Assembly: GCA_013289765.1 (NCBI GenBank)
Contig: JABCZI010000008.1
Location: forward strand, 186,001-250,000
Origin: Acidobacteriota bacterium
Lineage (GTDB): Bacteria > Acidobacteriota > Terriglobia > Terriglobales > Acidobacteriaceae
DNA length: 64,000 nt
Direction of reading: 5' to 3'
Shown here: positions 8,302-17,775 of the stretch, one piece after another
How positions within the stretch are numbered: the stretch's first letter is position 1
How the letters are laid out: each line of letters opens with the position of its first letter
Translations under genes and position numbers: made by a program
Notes under the pieces: model-generated
What the model was told of the DNA's origin: nothing
Databases searched by the model: none
What the model saw: the letters and a program-made list of their open reading frames with translations, nothing else

Positions 8302-9525
8302 CTACACAGCTTTCATACTCCCGCTTGAATTACCGGAATCATAACAGCGAGCCGTCTCACTTCGCTCTATCGCTCCTGCTGCGACCCCCGCACAAATTCC
8401 CATCGACAAGTAAAACACCGCATAATATCGCTCCTCCCAACTGGGTAGGATCAGGAAATGAAGCCCCGCATAGGCCACTGCCACCGCAAACAACACTCGC
8501 ATTTGTCTCGAGATCGCGCCGATCGCCCCCAGCAGCAAGAAGGGCAAGAAGAAACTATTTGCTATTAGGGTGATGCCCGTTCGGAATGCGGAAAGGTAAT
8601 CCCTGAAGGAAAATTGCGCAACTATCTCCGCCGGTGCGACCGGCGCGCCTATAAACGCCCGGTAATACAGCATTTTGATCCCGTAATCCCCCGCGAAGTG
8701 ATTAATGCAGAGTACCGACCCAACCGCAACCAATGACAAGACTCCAGCTTTGAAGATATCGATTCGCTTTTGCCACCAGCACGCCAAAATCGTTGGCCCG
8801 GCTAACACCACGAAGTCGGTCCGAAAAAAAATCGACGCCAGCAGCAGAGCGATCCCAGGCGTAAATTTCTGCTTTTCAAAGATCAAATACAGCGCCCCGA
8901 ATGCGATCAACGTGGCCAGCGCATCCGGCGTAGGATCCCGTCCCATGCTGGCGAGCGGAGGGCTCATCATCAACAGGACTGAAACCGCGGCCGCGAACAT
9001 TGGTTTTAGATAGTTGCTGAGCCACAACAGGACAAGAACGCCCAGCAGGAAATATGAGCTCGCCGAGATCAAAAATCCCGACTTCACCAACCCTATCCCC
9101 GTCTTGCTGACCAGCCACAAAGTTTGATTGTAGAGCGGGCGAATCGCGAACAAGGGAAGGAATTCGGCGTACCGGTAAGCGCTTGCCGCTCGCCCCTGGC
9201 GCGATTCATTCTGCGACGCAGGCGCCCCCGGTTCTTGCCCAAGAAGATTTTCCCGTTCTCTCTTCGGCACTGCTCTCTGAACGTCGCCATAGACGCGCTG
9301 ATGAACTCGAACTATATCGGTTTCTTCCATGAGCAACGCGTTGCCCATGTATTGAATCGCATCCACGTCATAGATCGGTTTACGATAAAGATGGATCGAA
9401 ATCCCACCCAGTATTAAGACATACAGGAAGAGAACAGCCGCCCGGGCTCCGCTGTTTCGCCCTGATCGAACCAATTGCGGCTCTCGAACCGGAATCGGAA
9501 TTGCCGCACTTCGCGCTGCGCTCAT
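8302..9525 (-). CDS. Multi-pass membrane protein, probable GT-C-like mannosyltransferase
   Basis: A 407-residue protein with one N-terminal membrane helix (~30-48), a hydrophilic loop containing DVDAIQYMGNAL, and about eight further hydrophobic helices from residue 150 on. The early acidic DxD-type loop after the first helix and the RDPTPDALATLIAFG segment resemble membrane GT-C glycosyltransferases (PMT/ArnT-like), which use polyprenyl-phosphate sugars such as the product of the adjacent GT2. It heads the operon with GT2 and methyltransferase. I cannot assign a substrate; an undefined membrane protein remains possible. Confidence 0.7.
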   Translation of the reverse strand: MSAARSAAIPIPVREPQLVRSGRNSGARAAVLFLYVLILGGISIHLYRKPIYDVDAIQYMGNALLMEETDIVRVHQRVYGDVQRAVPKRERENLLGQEPGAPASQNESRQGRAASAYRYAEFLPLFAIRPLYNQTLWLVSKTGIGLVKSGFLISASSYFLLGVLVLLWLSNYLKPMFAAAVSVLLMMSPPLASMGRDPTPDALATLIAFGALYLIFEKQKFTPGIALLLASIFFRTDFVVLAGPTILACWWQKRIDIFKAGVLSLVAVGSVLCINHFAGDYGIKMLYYRAFIGAPVAPAEIVAQFSFRDYLSAFRTGITLIANSFFLPFLLLGAIGAISRQMRVLFAVAVAYAGLHFLILPSWEERYYAVFYLSMGICAGVAAGAIERSETARCYDSGNSSGSMKAV

Positions 9526-9704
9526 CCCAACCTCTACTTTCGAAGTGCTGGTAGTTTCTCACAACCAAACCTATTAAGGAACGCAATCGCCCCTTCCAAT
9601 TTCCCCGACTTGATGCTCAATTCCTGCAGCCAGAATCTGTTAGCCTAATAGCCCAAAGGCACCAATCCTTAGAAGAACATCCGCAATTAACCCAGGAGAA
9701 GGTT

Positions 9705-11753
9705 CTGTCCGTAGAAAACGCCACAAAAGATCTTCCCGTCAGATCTTTTACTAACGACCTGCGGCAGCATCCCGCCTATCGTCCGGATATAGACGGTTTG
9801 CGTGCCATCGCAATCATTCCGGTTGTGATCTTTCATGCTTTCCCCAGCCTGATGCCCGGAGGTTTTGTAGGGGTTGATATCTTTTTCGTGATCTCCGGCT
9901 TTCTGATTTCAGGCATCATCCTCAAAGGCCTGCAGCGAGATACCTTCAGCTTCTCTGCTTTTTACTCGAATCGTATTAAGCGAATCTTTCCTGCGCTACT
10001 CCTCGTCTTGGCTTCCTGCTTCGTATTTGGCTGGTTCTTCTTGCTTCCCGGCGAGTTTGCGCAATTAGGCAAGCACATCTTTGGCGGCGCAGGGTATGTC
10101 GAAAACTTCGTACTTCGCCGCGAGGCAGGATATTTCGACACAAGCTCCTTCTTGAAACCGCTTATGCATCTCTGGTCCCTGGGTATCGAGGAGCAGTTTT
10201 ATTTGACCTACCCGTTTTTACTGTGGCTGGCTTGGCGGCTGCGCCGTAACCTTCTCGCCGTCATCGTGCCTCTGGTGCTGATGTCGTTTGCCCTGAATCT
10301 TTTTAAAACCATGAGCGATAGCGTAGCCAGCTTTTTCCTGCCTCAAACCAGATTCTGGGAACTGTGGACAGGAGGATTGCTGGCCTGCATCGGAATTTCC
10401 ACCCAAAAGCTCGAGACCTCTCCGCAAGCGGCCAAAGTGAAAAACATTGTCTCTGTCCTTGGCGTGGTGCTGATCGCATTCGCCATATTCCGGGTGCACG
10501 AAAACGCGTATCCCGGCTGGCATGCGCTCATCCCCGTGTGCGGGGCATCTTTGCTGATTCTTGGCGGGCCTTCCGCGTGGATAAATCGGCACATCCTCTC
10601 CCACCCTTTTGCGGTTTTTGTGGGCTTAATCAGCTATCCCCTTTATCTCTGGCACTGGCCCCTTCTGTCGTTTCCCCGCATCATCAGCGGCAGGGAACTA
10701 ACTTTCACCGCAAGCGCTATTGCTGTGACCCTGAGTTGTCTCTTGTCATGGGTAACCTGGCGCTTCGTGGAAAATCCCATCCGATTCGGCCGCAGGACGT
10801 GGACAAAAACGGCCTCTCTAGTTTTGCTCTCCGTAATCATTGCCTTTGTCGGCTACACCACTTTCCGTCAAGATGGCTTTGCGGTCAGGTTCAAGAATCT
10901 TCCCGACGACTTGGGCAAGTCCCATCCGGAGCAATGGTCAACACCGGAATGCCGGAAAACTGTCGGTAGCGACGAAATGGAATATTGCCGGGGCGGTGCC
11001 CAAAGTCCAGCAGATATAGTGCTCATCGGCGATTCCCATGCAGGCTCCCTGTATCGGGGGCTCGCTCCCGCCTATGAACGGCGTTCGCACGTACTCATGA
11101 ACATCGGAGCGCCTGGATGTGTTCCTTTTTACGATACCGCTTCTTACTCGGTAGGTATCAAGCAAGATATCAACTGCAAGTTGCTAGTGAATCGTATGCT
11201 TGACTTTGCTGCAACCAGCCCTAGTGTGAGGACCATCATCATTTCGTTTAGGGGGCCGGAAAATATATTGGGAGACGACTTCGGGGAGGCAGTTCTAGGA
11301 GAAGCTCCAAAGCGGATAGCATGGGATGGAGCTCCACAGACCTCCAGCCAAGCTGAGGTGTTTACTCTCGCGCTAAAAAATACCGTTGCCCGCCTGTCCT
11401 CAAGCGGTAAACAGATAATTTTGTTTATTGATTGGCCAGAGTTAGGGTTTGACCCAAAATCGTGTCTACCCCGGCCCGTTAAATTCTTTTCAAATCCCCG
11501 TGCCCTGTGTGGCGTCCCCCGGGCTCAAGTGGACTCCCGGAATAGGGTTTATAGGGATCTCATGTTCCAGCTAAAAAAAGATTTCGCAGGTCTGCAATTG
11601 TTCGATCCCTTTCCTTATCTGTGCGACTCCTTCGCATGTTACGCGATGAATGATGGACATCTCCTCTATCGCGATGGCGATCATTTGTCCGCCGCAGGCG
11701 CGGCGTATCTAAGCGACAAATTCCTTTTGGAAGAGCCGCCTCTAAGCCCGTAG
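9705..11753 (+). CDS. OafA/YrhL-type acyltransferase with C-terminal SGNH domain
   Basis: Bacterial acyltransferase-3 membrane domain (~residues 25-375, about ten helices) followed by a periplasmic SGNH hydrolase-like domain (~415-680). The first contains the conserved YRPDIDGLRAIAI, VDIFFVISGFLIS and the catalytic-type segment LMHLWSLGIEEQFYL; the second has GDSHAGSL and the DGDHLSAAGA motif with the Asp-His pair. Such proteins O-acetylate surface polysaccharides. No ATG, GTG or TTG lies upstream of the conserved N-terminal motif; a TTG at 9798 falls inside it. A CTG at 9705 preceded by AGGAG with six-base spacing is the best start, an unusual codon. Nearby glycosyltransferase genes fit a surface-glycan role. 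Confidence 0.85.
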   Translation: MSVENATKDLPVRSFTNDLRQHPAYRPDIDGLRAIAIIPVVIFHAFPSLMPGGFVGVDIFFVISGFLISGIILKGLQRDTFSFSAFYSNRIKRIFPALLLVLASCFVFGWFFLLPGEFAQLGKHIFGGAGYVENFVLRREAGYFDTSSFLKPLMHLWSLGIEEQFYLTYPFLLWLAWRLRRNLLAVIVPLVLMSFALNLFKTMSDSVASFFLPQTRFWELWTGGLLACIGISTQKLETSPQAAKVKNIVSVLGVVLIAFAIFRVHENAYPGWHALIPVCGASLLILGGPSAWINRHILSHPFAVFVGLISYPLYLWHWPLLSFPRIISGRELTFTASAIAVTLSCLLSWVTWRFVENPIRFGRRTWTKTASLVLLSVIIAFVGYTTFRQDGFAVRFKNLPDDLGKSHPEQWSTPECRKTVGSDEMEYCRGGAQSPADIVLIGDSHAGSLYRGLAPAYERRSHVLMNIGAPGCVPFYDTASYSVGIKQDINCKLLVNRMLDFAATSPSVRTIIISFRGPENILGDDFGEAVLGEAPKRIAWDGAPQTSSQAEVFTLALKNTVARLSSSGKQIILFIDWPELGFDPKSCLPRPVKFFSNPRALCGVPRAQVDSRNRVYRDLMFQLKKDFAGLQLFDPFPYLCDSFACYAMNDGHLLYRDGDHLSAAGAAYLSDKFLLEEPPLSP

Positions 11754-11796
11754 AAATAGTCGCGACTGTAAAACGCAGCTGCCTTACAATCTTCCC

Positions 11797-12660
11797 GTGC
11801 CCCTTCTCCACAACCTCCGCGTCACCCTGGAAATGATCAAGTGGGAGCACTCCATCTTCGCGCTCCCTTTCGCGCTTTGCGGAGCCATGCTCGCCGCCTC
11901 CGGCCTACCCACTGCCCATCAACTATTCTGGATCGTCATTGCCATGATTGCCGCCCGCTCCGCCGCCATGGCATTCAATCGCCTCGCCGACGCCGCTATC
12001 GACGCCGCCAATCCCCGCACCAGCACCCGCGCCCTTCCCGCCGGGAATCTTTCTCCTGCCTTCGTCACCACGTTCGTCATCGTTTCCAGCGCCATCTTTA
12101 TTGTTGCCGCCTCCCAGCTGAATCGCCTCGCGCTGTATCTCTCGCCGCTTGCGCTCGCCGTGCTCCTTCTCTACTCCTACACCAAGCGCTTCACGCGCTG
12201 GTCGCACATCGTCCTCGGTTTCGCCCTGGGTATCGCTCCTTCCGCGGCCTGGATCGCGGTTCGCGGTTCCCTCGATCCTCGCATCCTCCTGCTCACCGCC
12301 GCCGTCACCTTCTGGGTTGCCGGCTTCGACATTCTCTACGCCTGCCAGGATTTCCAGTTCGACCGCGACGCCGGACTCCATTCCATTCCCCGTTACCTCG
12401 GAATCTCCCGCTCTCTCTGGATCGCGCGCGCCTTCCACCTGATCATGTTGCTTTTGCTGATCGCGTTGCTTCCCGCCTTCGCTCTGGGCAAGCTCGCCTT
12501 CTGCGGCGTTATCGCTGTCGCCCTGCTTCTGTTGTACGAGCACTCCCTGGTAAAGCCCGACGATCTTTCCAAACTCAATGCCGCCTTCTTCACCATGAAC
12601 GGCGTCATCTCCGTAGTCTTCGTCCTCTTCATTGCCGCAGACTTGCTATTTCGAAAATAG
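11797..12660 (+). CDS. ubiA: UbiA-family prenyltransferase
   Basis: Integral-membrane aromatic prenyltransferase of 287 residues with about eight helices. The first Asp-rich motif appears as NRLADAAIDAANPRTSTRA and the second as DILYACQDFQFDRDAG; both bind Mg-diphosphate of the polyprenyl donor. It resembles the 4-hydroxybenzoate octaprenyltransferase branch, which also includes the enzyme of the futalosine menaquinone route, so quinone synthesis is likely but the acceptor is uncertain. The GTG start at 11797 is preceded by TACAAT six bases upstream and by no ribosome site, suggesting a leaderless transcript. Long frames in other phases over this gene are codon-bias shadows. Confidence 0.85.
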   Translation: MPLLHNLRVTLEMIKWEHSIFALPFALCGAMLAASGLPTAHQLFWIVIAMIAARSAAMAFNRLADAAIDAANPRTSTRALPAGNLSPAFVTTFVIVSSAIFIVAASQLNRLALYLSPLALAVLLLYSYTKRFTRWSHIVLGFALGIAPSAAWIAVRGSLDPRILLLTAAVTFWVAGFDILYACQDFQFDRDAGLHSIPRYLGISRSLWIARAFHLIMLLLLIALLPAFALGKLAFCGVIAVALLLLYEHSLVKPDDLSKLNAAFFTMNGVISVVFVLFIAADLLFRK

Positions 12661-13012
12661 AAATAATCACGCAGGGACAGCCGCCTCGGCTGTCCGCCGA
12701 GCGAAGAAGTCTGGGACACTTTAGCGCCAGAGAAGGGAAGCGTCATACACGCAAAAACCGGAATCCCCACCCCCTGCGGCGGAAACTCCGGTTTCCCCAT
12801 TCCCTCCGGTCACGAAGGGTCTGAAGATTTCGATCACAACTCCCGATCTCGCCTCCAGCATGCCCTCCCATCCTCGAAACTTTGTCAGAAGGATGTCTAC
12901 ATTTTGTAAAAACCCGCGGCCCGCGGCAAACTAAGCTCCCGCACCAGTTCCCTTAGTAACTCAATCCCACCTCTCCGAAACTGGTAGCATAAATATTCCC
13001 CCACATCCAATC
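12661..13012. repeat. Intergenic region with REP-like hairpin (family C)
   Basis: GGACAGCC (12675-12682) and GGCTGTCC (12688-12695) form a perfect 8-bp stem, followed by CGCCGAGCGAAG. Related sequence flanks the methyltransferase at 35303. The rest of this 352-base gap has a short GC-rich inverted repeat around 12755-12800 and no gene I can support. Confidence 0.6.
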
Positions 13013-15361
13013 GTGCGCAAATTGCTCCACCTCGGAATTCTTTTTCTCGCTCTCCCGCTTCTGGCGCAGAGCAATGCCGCGGACCTTCACCTCAAGGTCA
13101 TCGGTCCCGGCGGCATCCGGATCAGAGCCTCTGTAGAACTCTCCAGCGACGCCCTTCAGTTCCACCGTTCCTTCTCCACCGACGACTCCGGAGAACTCAC
13201 CACTCGCAATCTTTCCTTCGGCCGTTACCATCTCCAGGTGTGCAGCGAATCTTTTTCCGCTTACAACGGCGTGATCGAGATCCATTCCGCGCTGCCCAGC
13301 GAGTACGTCGTCACGCTCAACATCACCGCCCTCAGCACAGCCGTGAATGTCGCCGCCGGCGCCACACTTCTCGATCCCGAACGAACCACTACCATCAACC
13401 ACCTCGACTCGAAAGCTATAGCCGACCGCCCAGCGTCGCTCCCAGGCCGTTCGCTACCCGACCTCATCAACTCCCAGCCCGGATGGCTCTTCGAAGGCAA
13501 CGCCGTCCTCCACCCCCGCGGCTCCGAATATCAAACTCAATTCGTCGTCGACGGCATCCCTCTCACTGACAATCGCTCGCCCAGCTTCGGCCCCGAAATC
13601 GAAGCTGACGACGTCGACTCCCTTACCATCTACACCGCCGGGATCCCCGCCGAATACGGCCGGAAGATGGGCGGAGTCATCGAAATCAATACTCTTCGCG
13701 ACGCTCACCCGGGCCTGCACGGCCAGACGGTTCTCTCCGGCGGCAACTTCGATACCGCCGCAGCCTTCGCCAGCGTCCAGAATTCATGGGGACCGAACAC
13801 TCTCGGCGCGAGCGCTTCCGGTAACATGACGGCCCGCTACCTGAACCCGGTCGTCCCGGAAAACTACACGAACCGCGGCACCACTGGAGAGTTCTCTCTA
13901 AGCTATGACCGCGATCTCACTCCCAAAGATCGCTTGTCCCTTAACGTCCGCCACGAGCTCGCACGATACGAAATTCCCAACAACCAGTTCCAGCAGTTCC
14001 CGCAGCTCGAAGATCCTCCCGGCACGGTGCCGCAGCTTCAAACTGCCGGTAATTTCGAGACCATCGGTATCGCTTCCTACCAGCACGTCTTTTCAGCGAA
14101 CGTTCTCGCAAATATTCACGGCATGGTGCGCGACAACTCCGCCGATCTGAATTCCAACAATGGCGCCTGGCCCATCGCCGCCTTCCTGCGCAACGATTTC
14201 AAAGAGGGATACATTAAAACCGCCGTTTCCATCCATCACGGCCGCCACGAATGGAAGGCCGGCCTTGAGTCCGACAATATTGTTCTTCGCGAAAGTTTCC
14301 GCGACGTTATCATTGCGGGCCCCAACTATCCCTTTGCTCCCGGTACTCCACCAAGTTTTGCCTTCACCGGCAATCGTCCCGATCTCGAACAGTCGGGCTT
14401 TCTCGAGGATTTGATTCATCTCGGCAAGTGGACCGTCAACGCCGGCCTTCGCTGGGATCACTACCAGCTGATTGTGAATCAGAACGCCGTCAGTCCGCGC
14501 CTTTCGGCCGCCCGCTATTTTCCAGCGGCCAATCTGATCATCCATGCCTCATACGACCGTGTTTTCCAGACCCCATCTTTTGAAAATATTCTTCTCGCCA
14601 GTTCGCCAACCGTAAACTCGCTGAACCCCAACGTCTTGCGCTTGCCGGTTAAGCCTTCACACGGCAATTACTTCGAATTCGGCGCCAGCAAAAGTTTCAT
14701 CGGCCAATTTCGCCTGGATGCCAACTACTTCCGTCGTTACGTGAACAACTTCGCCGACGATGACCAGATCCTCAACACGGCCGTCAGCTTTCCCATCGCG
14801 TTTCGCAAAGCGGTCATCTATGGCGCGGAAGGGAAGCTCGAACTCCCCCACTGGAACCGGTTCTCCGGCTTCCTGAGTTATTCCTATATTGTCGGTAACG
14901 TTTGGTTTCCGGTCACTGGAGGTTTTTTCCTGGGCGATGACGCCGTAAACGCCGCCACCCAGTTCACCGGACATTTTCCCGATTCCCAGGATCAACGCAA
15001 TACCGTTCGCGCCCGCATTCGCTACCAGCTAACCTCGCGCGTGTGGATAGCCGGCGGAACCGAATACGGCAGCGGCCTGCCCTTCGCCTTCACCGGAACC
15101 TATGACCAGGCTCTCGCCGAATACGGCCAGCAAATAGTGAACCGCATTAACTTCGCCGACGGACGCATCCGCTCCTCAGTCTCCGTCGATATTTCTACTG
15201 GCGCCGATCTCTACAAAAAAGAAGCTCGTTCCCTTCGCCTGCAAGCCGATGTAGAAAACATCAACAACCGCCTCAACGTCCTCGACTTCGCAGGCCTCTT
15301 CTCCGCCAGCGCGATTGCGCCGCCGCGAAGCTACTTCCTCCGCCTGGCCGCCACCTTTTGA
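13013..15361 (+). CDS. TonB-dependent outer-membrane receptor with regulatory-like N-domain
   Basis: A 782-residue outer-membrane transporter of the acidobacterial/SusC-like type. A signal peptide (MRKLLHLGILFLALPLLAQS) is followed by a carboxypeptidase-regulatory-like beta-sandwich (~25-105), a plug domain (~120-230: FVVDGIPLTDN, AGIPAEYGRKMGGVIEI) and a 22-strand-type barrel ending in the outer-membrane insertion pattern YFLRLAATF. Length is close to usual for TonB receptors with this domain. The GTG at 13013 is the start that gives a clean signal peptide. Ligand unknown; polysaccharide fragments or metal chelates are typical. No SusD partner is adjacent. Confidence 0.85.
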   Translation: MRKLLHLGILFLALPLLAQSNAADLHLKVIGPGGIRIRASVELSSDALQFHRSFSTDDSGELTTRNLSFGRYHLQVCSESFSAYNGVIEIHSALPSEYVVTLNITALSTAVNVAAGATLLDPERTTTINHLDSKAIADRPASLPGRSLPDLINSQPGWLFEGNAVLHPRGSEYQTQFVVDGIPLTDNRSPSFGPEIEADDVDSLTIYTAGIPAEYGRKMGGVIEINTLRDAHPGLHGQTVLSGGNFDTAAAFASVQNSWGPNTLGASASGNMTARYLNPVVPENYTNRGTTGEFSLSYDRDLTPKDRLSLNVRHELARYEIPNNQFQQFPQLEDPPGTVPQLQTAGNFETIGIASYQHVFSANVLANIHGMVRDNSADLNSNNGAWPIAAFLRNDFKEGYIKTAVSIHHGRHEWKAGLESDNIVLRESFRDVIIAGPNYPFAPGTPPSFAFTGNRPDLEQSGFLEDLIHLGKWTVNAGLRWDHYQLIVNQNAVSPRLSAARYFPAANLIIHASYDRVFQTPSFENILLASSPTVNSLNPNVLRLPVKPSHGNYFEFGASKSFIGQFRLDANYFRRYVNNFADDDQILNTAVSFPIAFRKAVIYGAEGKLELPHWNRFSGFLSYSYIVGNVWFPVTGGFFLGDDAVNAATQFTGHFPDSQDQRNTVRARIRYQLTSRVWIAGGTEYGSGLPFAFTGTYDQALAEYGQQIVNRINFADGRIRSSVSVDISTGADLYKKEARSLRLQADVENINNRLNVLDFAGLFSASAIAPPRSYFLRLAATF

Positions 15362-15362
15362 T

Positions 15363-15425
15363 AGTTGTCATCCTGAGCGAGCAATAATCGGCTGAAAGCC
15401 GATTATGCGCAGTCGAAGGACCCCC
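15363..15425. repeat. Interspersed repeat with inner hairpin
   Basis: Just after the TonB receptor stop, GTCATCCTGAGCGAGC and CAGTCGAAGGACC, arms of a repeat common in Acidobacteria (recalled, not checked), surround a perfect hairpin, TAATCGGCT (15385-15393) with AGCCGATTA (15397-15405). It could double as a transcription stop for the receptor gene, although no U-run follows. Confidence 0.55.
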
Positions 15426-15482
15426 TACACCCTCTCGGTCACTCCGCGCCCCGCACAGGTGTTTCTAGTAAAGGTCCTCGCA

Positions 15483-15632
15483 CTACGCCCGCTTAAAATA
15501 CTGCACCGCCCGCTCGTGCTTCTGCGCCGCCACCCTGGTAGAAAAAGTCCCCAAATTCTTTCGCTTACCCGTCTTCGCATCTTTCTTGCGGGAATACAAA
15601 CGATACTCGCCGGATTGTAGTTTGCGAATCAT
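15483..15632 (-). CDS. Small basic conserved protein, unknown function
   Basis: A 49-residue Lys/Arg/Tyr-rich protein starting MIRKLQSGEYRLYSRKKD and ending QKHERAVQYFKRA. The composition, with a GEYRLYSRK strand and a basic helix, suggests nucleic-acid binding; I recall close relatives as uncharacterised proteins in many soil bacteria. A TTG start 13 codons upstream is possible but adds non-conserved sequence. It lies just downstream of the nuoI terminator on the same strand and so needs its own promoter. Confidence 0.65.
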   Translation of the reverse strand: MIRKLQSGEYRLYSRKKDAKTGKRKNLGTFSTRVAAQKHERAVQYFKRA

Positions 15633-15669
15633 GTGAGAAAAAGATGCGGTTGCCCATTCACCGGTTGGC

Positions 15670-15696
15670 AAAATAAAAAAGACCCTCGCGGGTCTT
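15670..15696 (-). terminator. Intrinsic terminator after nuoI
   Basis: On the minus strand, AAGACCC-GCGA-GGGTCTT (15696-15679) is followed by TTTTATTTT, giving a 7-bp stem and U-rich tail 80 bases after the nuoI stop. Confidence 0.85.
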
Positions 15697-15777
15697 AATT
15701 TCCTTTGTGAACCCTAATGGCCTTAGCTTAAACGTTTCTAATCGCCATTGATCCGTGTAAATCCGTGGCCGACACTG

Positions 15778-16308
15778 CTAACTTCCCGCAACCATCTCCT
15801 TGGGAGCTCCACCGTCCACGTCGGCCTGGTTGAACACAACATTGGCTCCCATGTGTGCCGGCCGGGCGGCCAGCATTTGCTCCTTGCGGTACACCAGATT
15901 ACTGGCGTTGAACGTCGCCAGCTCAAATCCATGCCCGTGAGTAATCGCGTCTGTGGGACAAGCCTCCACGCAATACCCGCAAAAGATACATCGATTGTAA
16001 TCGATGTTGTAAACCTTGGCGTAGCGTTCGGCGCCGCTCACGCGATGCTCCGCGGTGTTGTCGGCGGCCTCGATATAGATGCAATTCGAAGGACAGTTGG
16101 CCGCGCATAGAAAACAGGCTACACATTTCTCCAGCCCATTCTCGTCGCGCTGCAACACGTGAGCCCCACGAAACCGGGCTTCAATGCGCGCGCCGCGAAG
16201 GGGACCTTTGCCGTCTGGATAGTTCTCAACCGTCGTAGGCTGAAACATCTCCATAAAGGTGATGCTCATCCCTTTGGCGATGGCAGCAATATTTTTTAGA
16301 ACCGTCAT
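15778..16308 (-). CDS. nuoI: NADH-quinone oxidoreductase subunit I
   Basis: Ferredoxin-like peripheral subunit of respiratory complex I carrying the N6a/N6b [4Fe-4S] clusters that pass electrons towards the quinone site. Both eight-cysteine motifs are intact: CVACFLCAANCPSNC (~residue 56) and CIFCGYCVEACPTDA (~95). 176 residues from the ATG at 16308; an in-frame GTG ten codons upstream is less likely. The other nuo genes are not adjacent, so this is an isolated nuoI, as happens when complex I genes are dispersed. A strong terminator follows at 15696-15670. Confidence 0.93.
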   Translation of the reverse strand: MTVLKNIAAIAKGMSITFMEMFQPTTVENYPDGKGPLRGARIEARFRGAHVLQRDENGLEKCVACFLCAANCPSNCIYIEAADNTAEHRVSGAERYAKVYNIDYNRCIFCGYCVEACPTDAITHGHGFELATFNASNLVYRKEQMLAARPAHMGANVVFNQADVDGGAPKEMVAGS

Positions 16309-16452
16309 ATTCCGTCCAGTATACCGGATAGCGCGCACACCTGGCGGGATCGGGATGCCCGGTGGCAGCGAGCACGCTGAAGTTCCCGAGGGAAACGGCC
16401 GATAAAGATTGAGTATCCGCGCCTATCCACGCTTGCGCGGAGTCGAGGGCCT

Positions 16453-16851
16453 ATGGCATCAAGCGGCGTTGCTCACGGCAGCGCACGATCGGTTTCCGAG
16501 CGGCTGAAGGCAGCCACCGACGAGTTACAAAAACTGGAGCAGTTAGTCGTCTCGGGCGACTGCGCTCCCCGTGTTCTCACCGAATTTCGCGGCGCCGTCG
16601 ACAGCATCCGCCAGACCGCGTGGGCGGTTCAGCAGTGGACCGAGTTGCAAAGTCAGAATCGCGATCCCTACACTGTTCTCGGTCTCCTTTCCGAAGAACG
16701 CGTAAGACGCGCCGCTCAACTCAGCCGCGATTTGACCATCGATCTGCAATCTCTGGAGGTAGGCGTCGAAACCGAAGGCTTGGATAAATTGTTTCAAGCC
16801 ACTAAAAGCCTTTACGAGGTGCTGGCTCCACTATTTCGAAACAATATGTAG
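16453..16851 (+). CDS. Hypothetical helical protein
   Basis: A 132-residue, all-helical, Gln/Glu/Leu-rich soluble protein with segments SERLKAATDELQKLEQLV, VLTEFRGAVDSIRQTAWAV and LSEERVRRAAQLSRDL, and no signal peptide or membrane helix. Codon use matches neighbouring genes and the frame is long for its GC, so it is probably real. I do not recognise a named domain. It stands alone between nuoI (divergent) and the rhomboid gene (convergent). Confidence 0.7.
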   Translation: MASSGVAHGSARSVSERLKAATDELQKLEQLVVSGDCAPRVLTEFRGAVDSIRQTAWAVQQWTELQSQNRDPYTVLGLLSEERVRRAAQLSRDLTIDLQSLEVGVETEGLDKLFQATKSLYEVLAPLFRNNM

Positions 16852-16892
16852 GGGCATTCCTATTATTGATTTCAGACTATTAAATAGTCGAC

Positions 16893-17591
16893 TTATCGCT
16901 CCATCGCATAGGGATGCCGCAATTTCCGCTCCCCAAAAACCTTCACCAGTAGTGCCCCAGAAATAAATCCGCCGACGTGCGCCCAAAATGCGACCCCTCC
17001 CATATTTTGCCTTTGAACGGACAGTGCAGTGGCTGTCCCGCTCAGAAAGTTCAGCACAAACCAATATCCCAGGATGATCCACGCCGGCACCCACACCACA
17101 AATATAAAGAACCACGTCAGCACTCGCGCCCTCGGATACAAAACAAAATAAGCCCCCAGCACACCGGCAATCGCCCCGCTCGCTCCCACCGCAGGCGCCG
17201 TCGAATACAGATTCACGATCACGTGCGTGCTCATTGCGAGCACGCCTGTCAGCAGGTAGAACACGAGATATTTGAAATGTCCCAGATAGTCTTCGACATT
17301 GTCTCCAAAAATATACAGAAACCACATGTTGCCGATCACATGCATCCACGAGCCGTGCAAAAAAAGCGAAGTCAGGAAGGGAATCGCGACCACCGCCGCC
17401 GGATATTTCGCCGAGCCCGCCAGAAGCGCCGCCAAATGGGACGGCACCACCCCAAACTGAAAAATCAATGCGTTAAGACTCCGCTGGTCCAGCGCGGCTT
17501 CGAAGAGAAATATCAGCAAATTTAACGCAATCAGGAAGCGCGTCACCCACGGAGTGCTATACCGCGGCTGGTCATCACGAATAGGAAGCAT
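16893..17591 (-). CDS. Rhomboid-family intramembrane serine protease
   Basis: A 232-residue polytopic membrane protease that cleaves substrates within or next to the bilayer. The conserved L1/TM2 segment GSWMHVIGNMWFLYIFGDNVED, the catalytic serine in GASGAIAGVLGAY (~residue 128) and the catalytic histidine in FWAHVGGFISG (~205) are in the usual order and spacing. About six hydrophobic helices are visible. It converges on the upstream hypothetical gene and is divergent from truB. Confidence 0.92.
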   Translation of the reverse strand: MLPIRDDQPRYSTPWVTRFLIALNLLIFLFEAALDQRSLNALIFQFGVVPSHLAALLAGSAKYPAAVVAIPFLTSLFLHGSWMHVIGNMWFLYIFGDNVEDYLGHFKYLVFYLLTGVLAMSTHVIVNLYSTAPAVGASGAIAGVLGAYFVLYPRARVLTWFFIFVVWVPAWIILGYWFVLNFLSGTATALSVQRQNMGGVAFWAHVGGFISGALLVKVFGERKLRHPYAMER

Positions 17592-17679
17592 AAGAAATCT
17601 GTTAACTTAGTAATCGGGTAATCGTACTAGAACCAGCTCGGAAAAGTTTCCCCCTGAAGAGAGTATTCAGATTCGTATC

Positions 17680-17738
17680 AGGGTACGCCTTCAGGCGTAT
17701 CGTAAATGCCCAGGTCCCAAATCGCCTTTAGGCGCTGC
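17680..17738. repeat. Paired GCC-TTCA-GGC / GCC-TTTA-GGC hairpins
   Basis: TACGCC-TTCA-GGCGTA (17684-17699) and CGCC-TTTA-GGCG (17723-17734) are two short palindromes 24 bases apart between the rhomboid and truB genes. They resemble REP/BIME-type elements. They do not end in U-runs. Confidence 0.5.
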
Positions 17739-17775
17739 CAACACTTACAGATACTTGAAATACCAAATCCTCCCC

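Noticed and set aside
11923-12543. Minus-strand frame of 206 codons, Glu/Gly/Gln-rich
   Set aside because: Antisense shadow of the UbiA gene in GC-rich sequence.
11841-12824. Plus-strand frame of 327 codons, very Arg/His/Pro-rich
   Set aside because: Out-of-phase shadow of the UbiA gene, which has clear family motifs.
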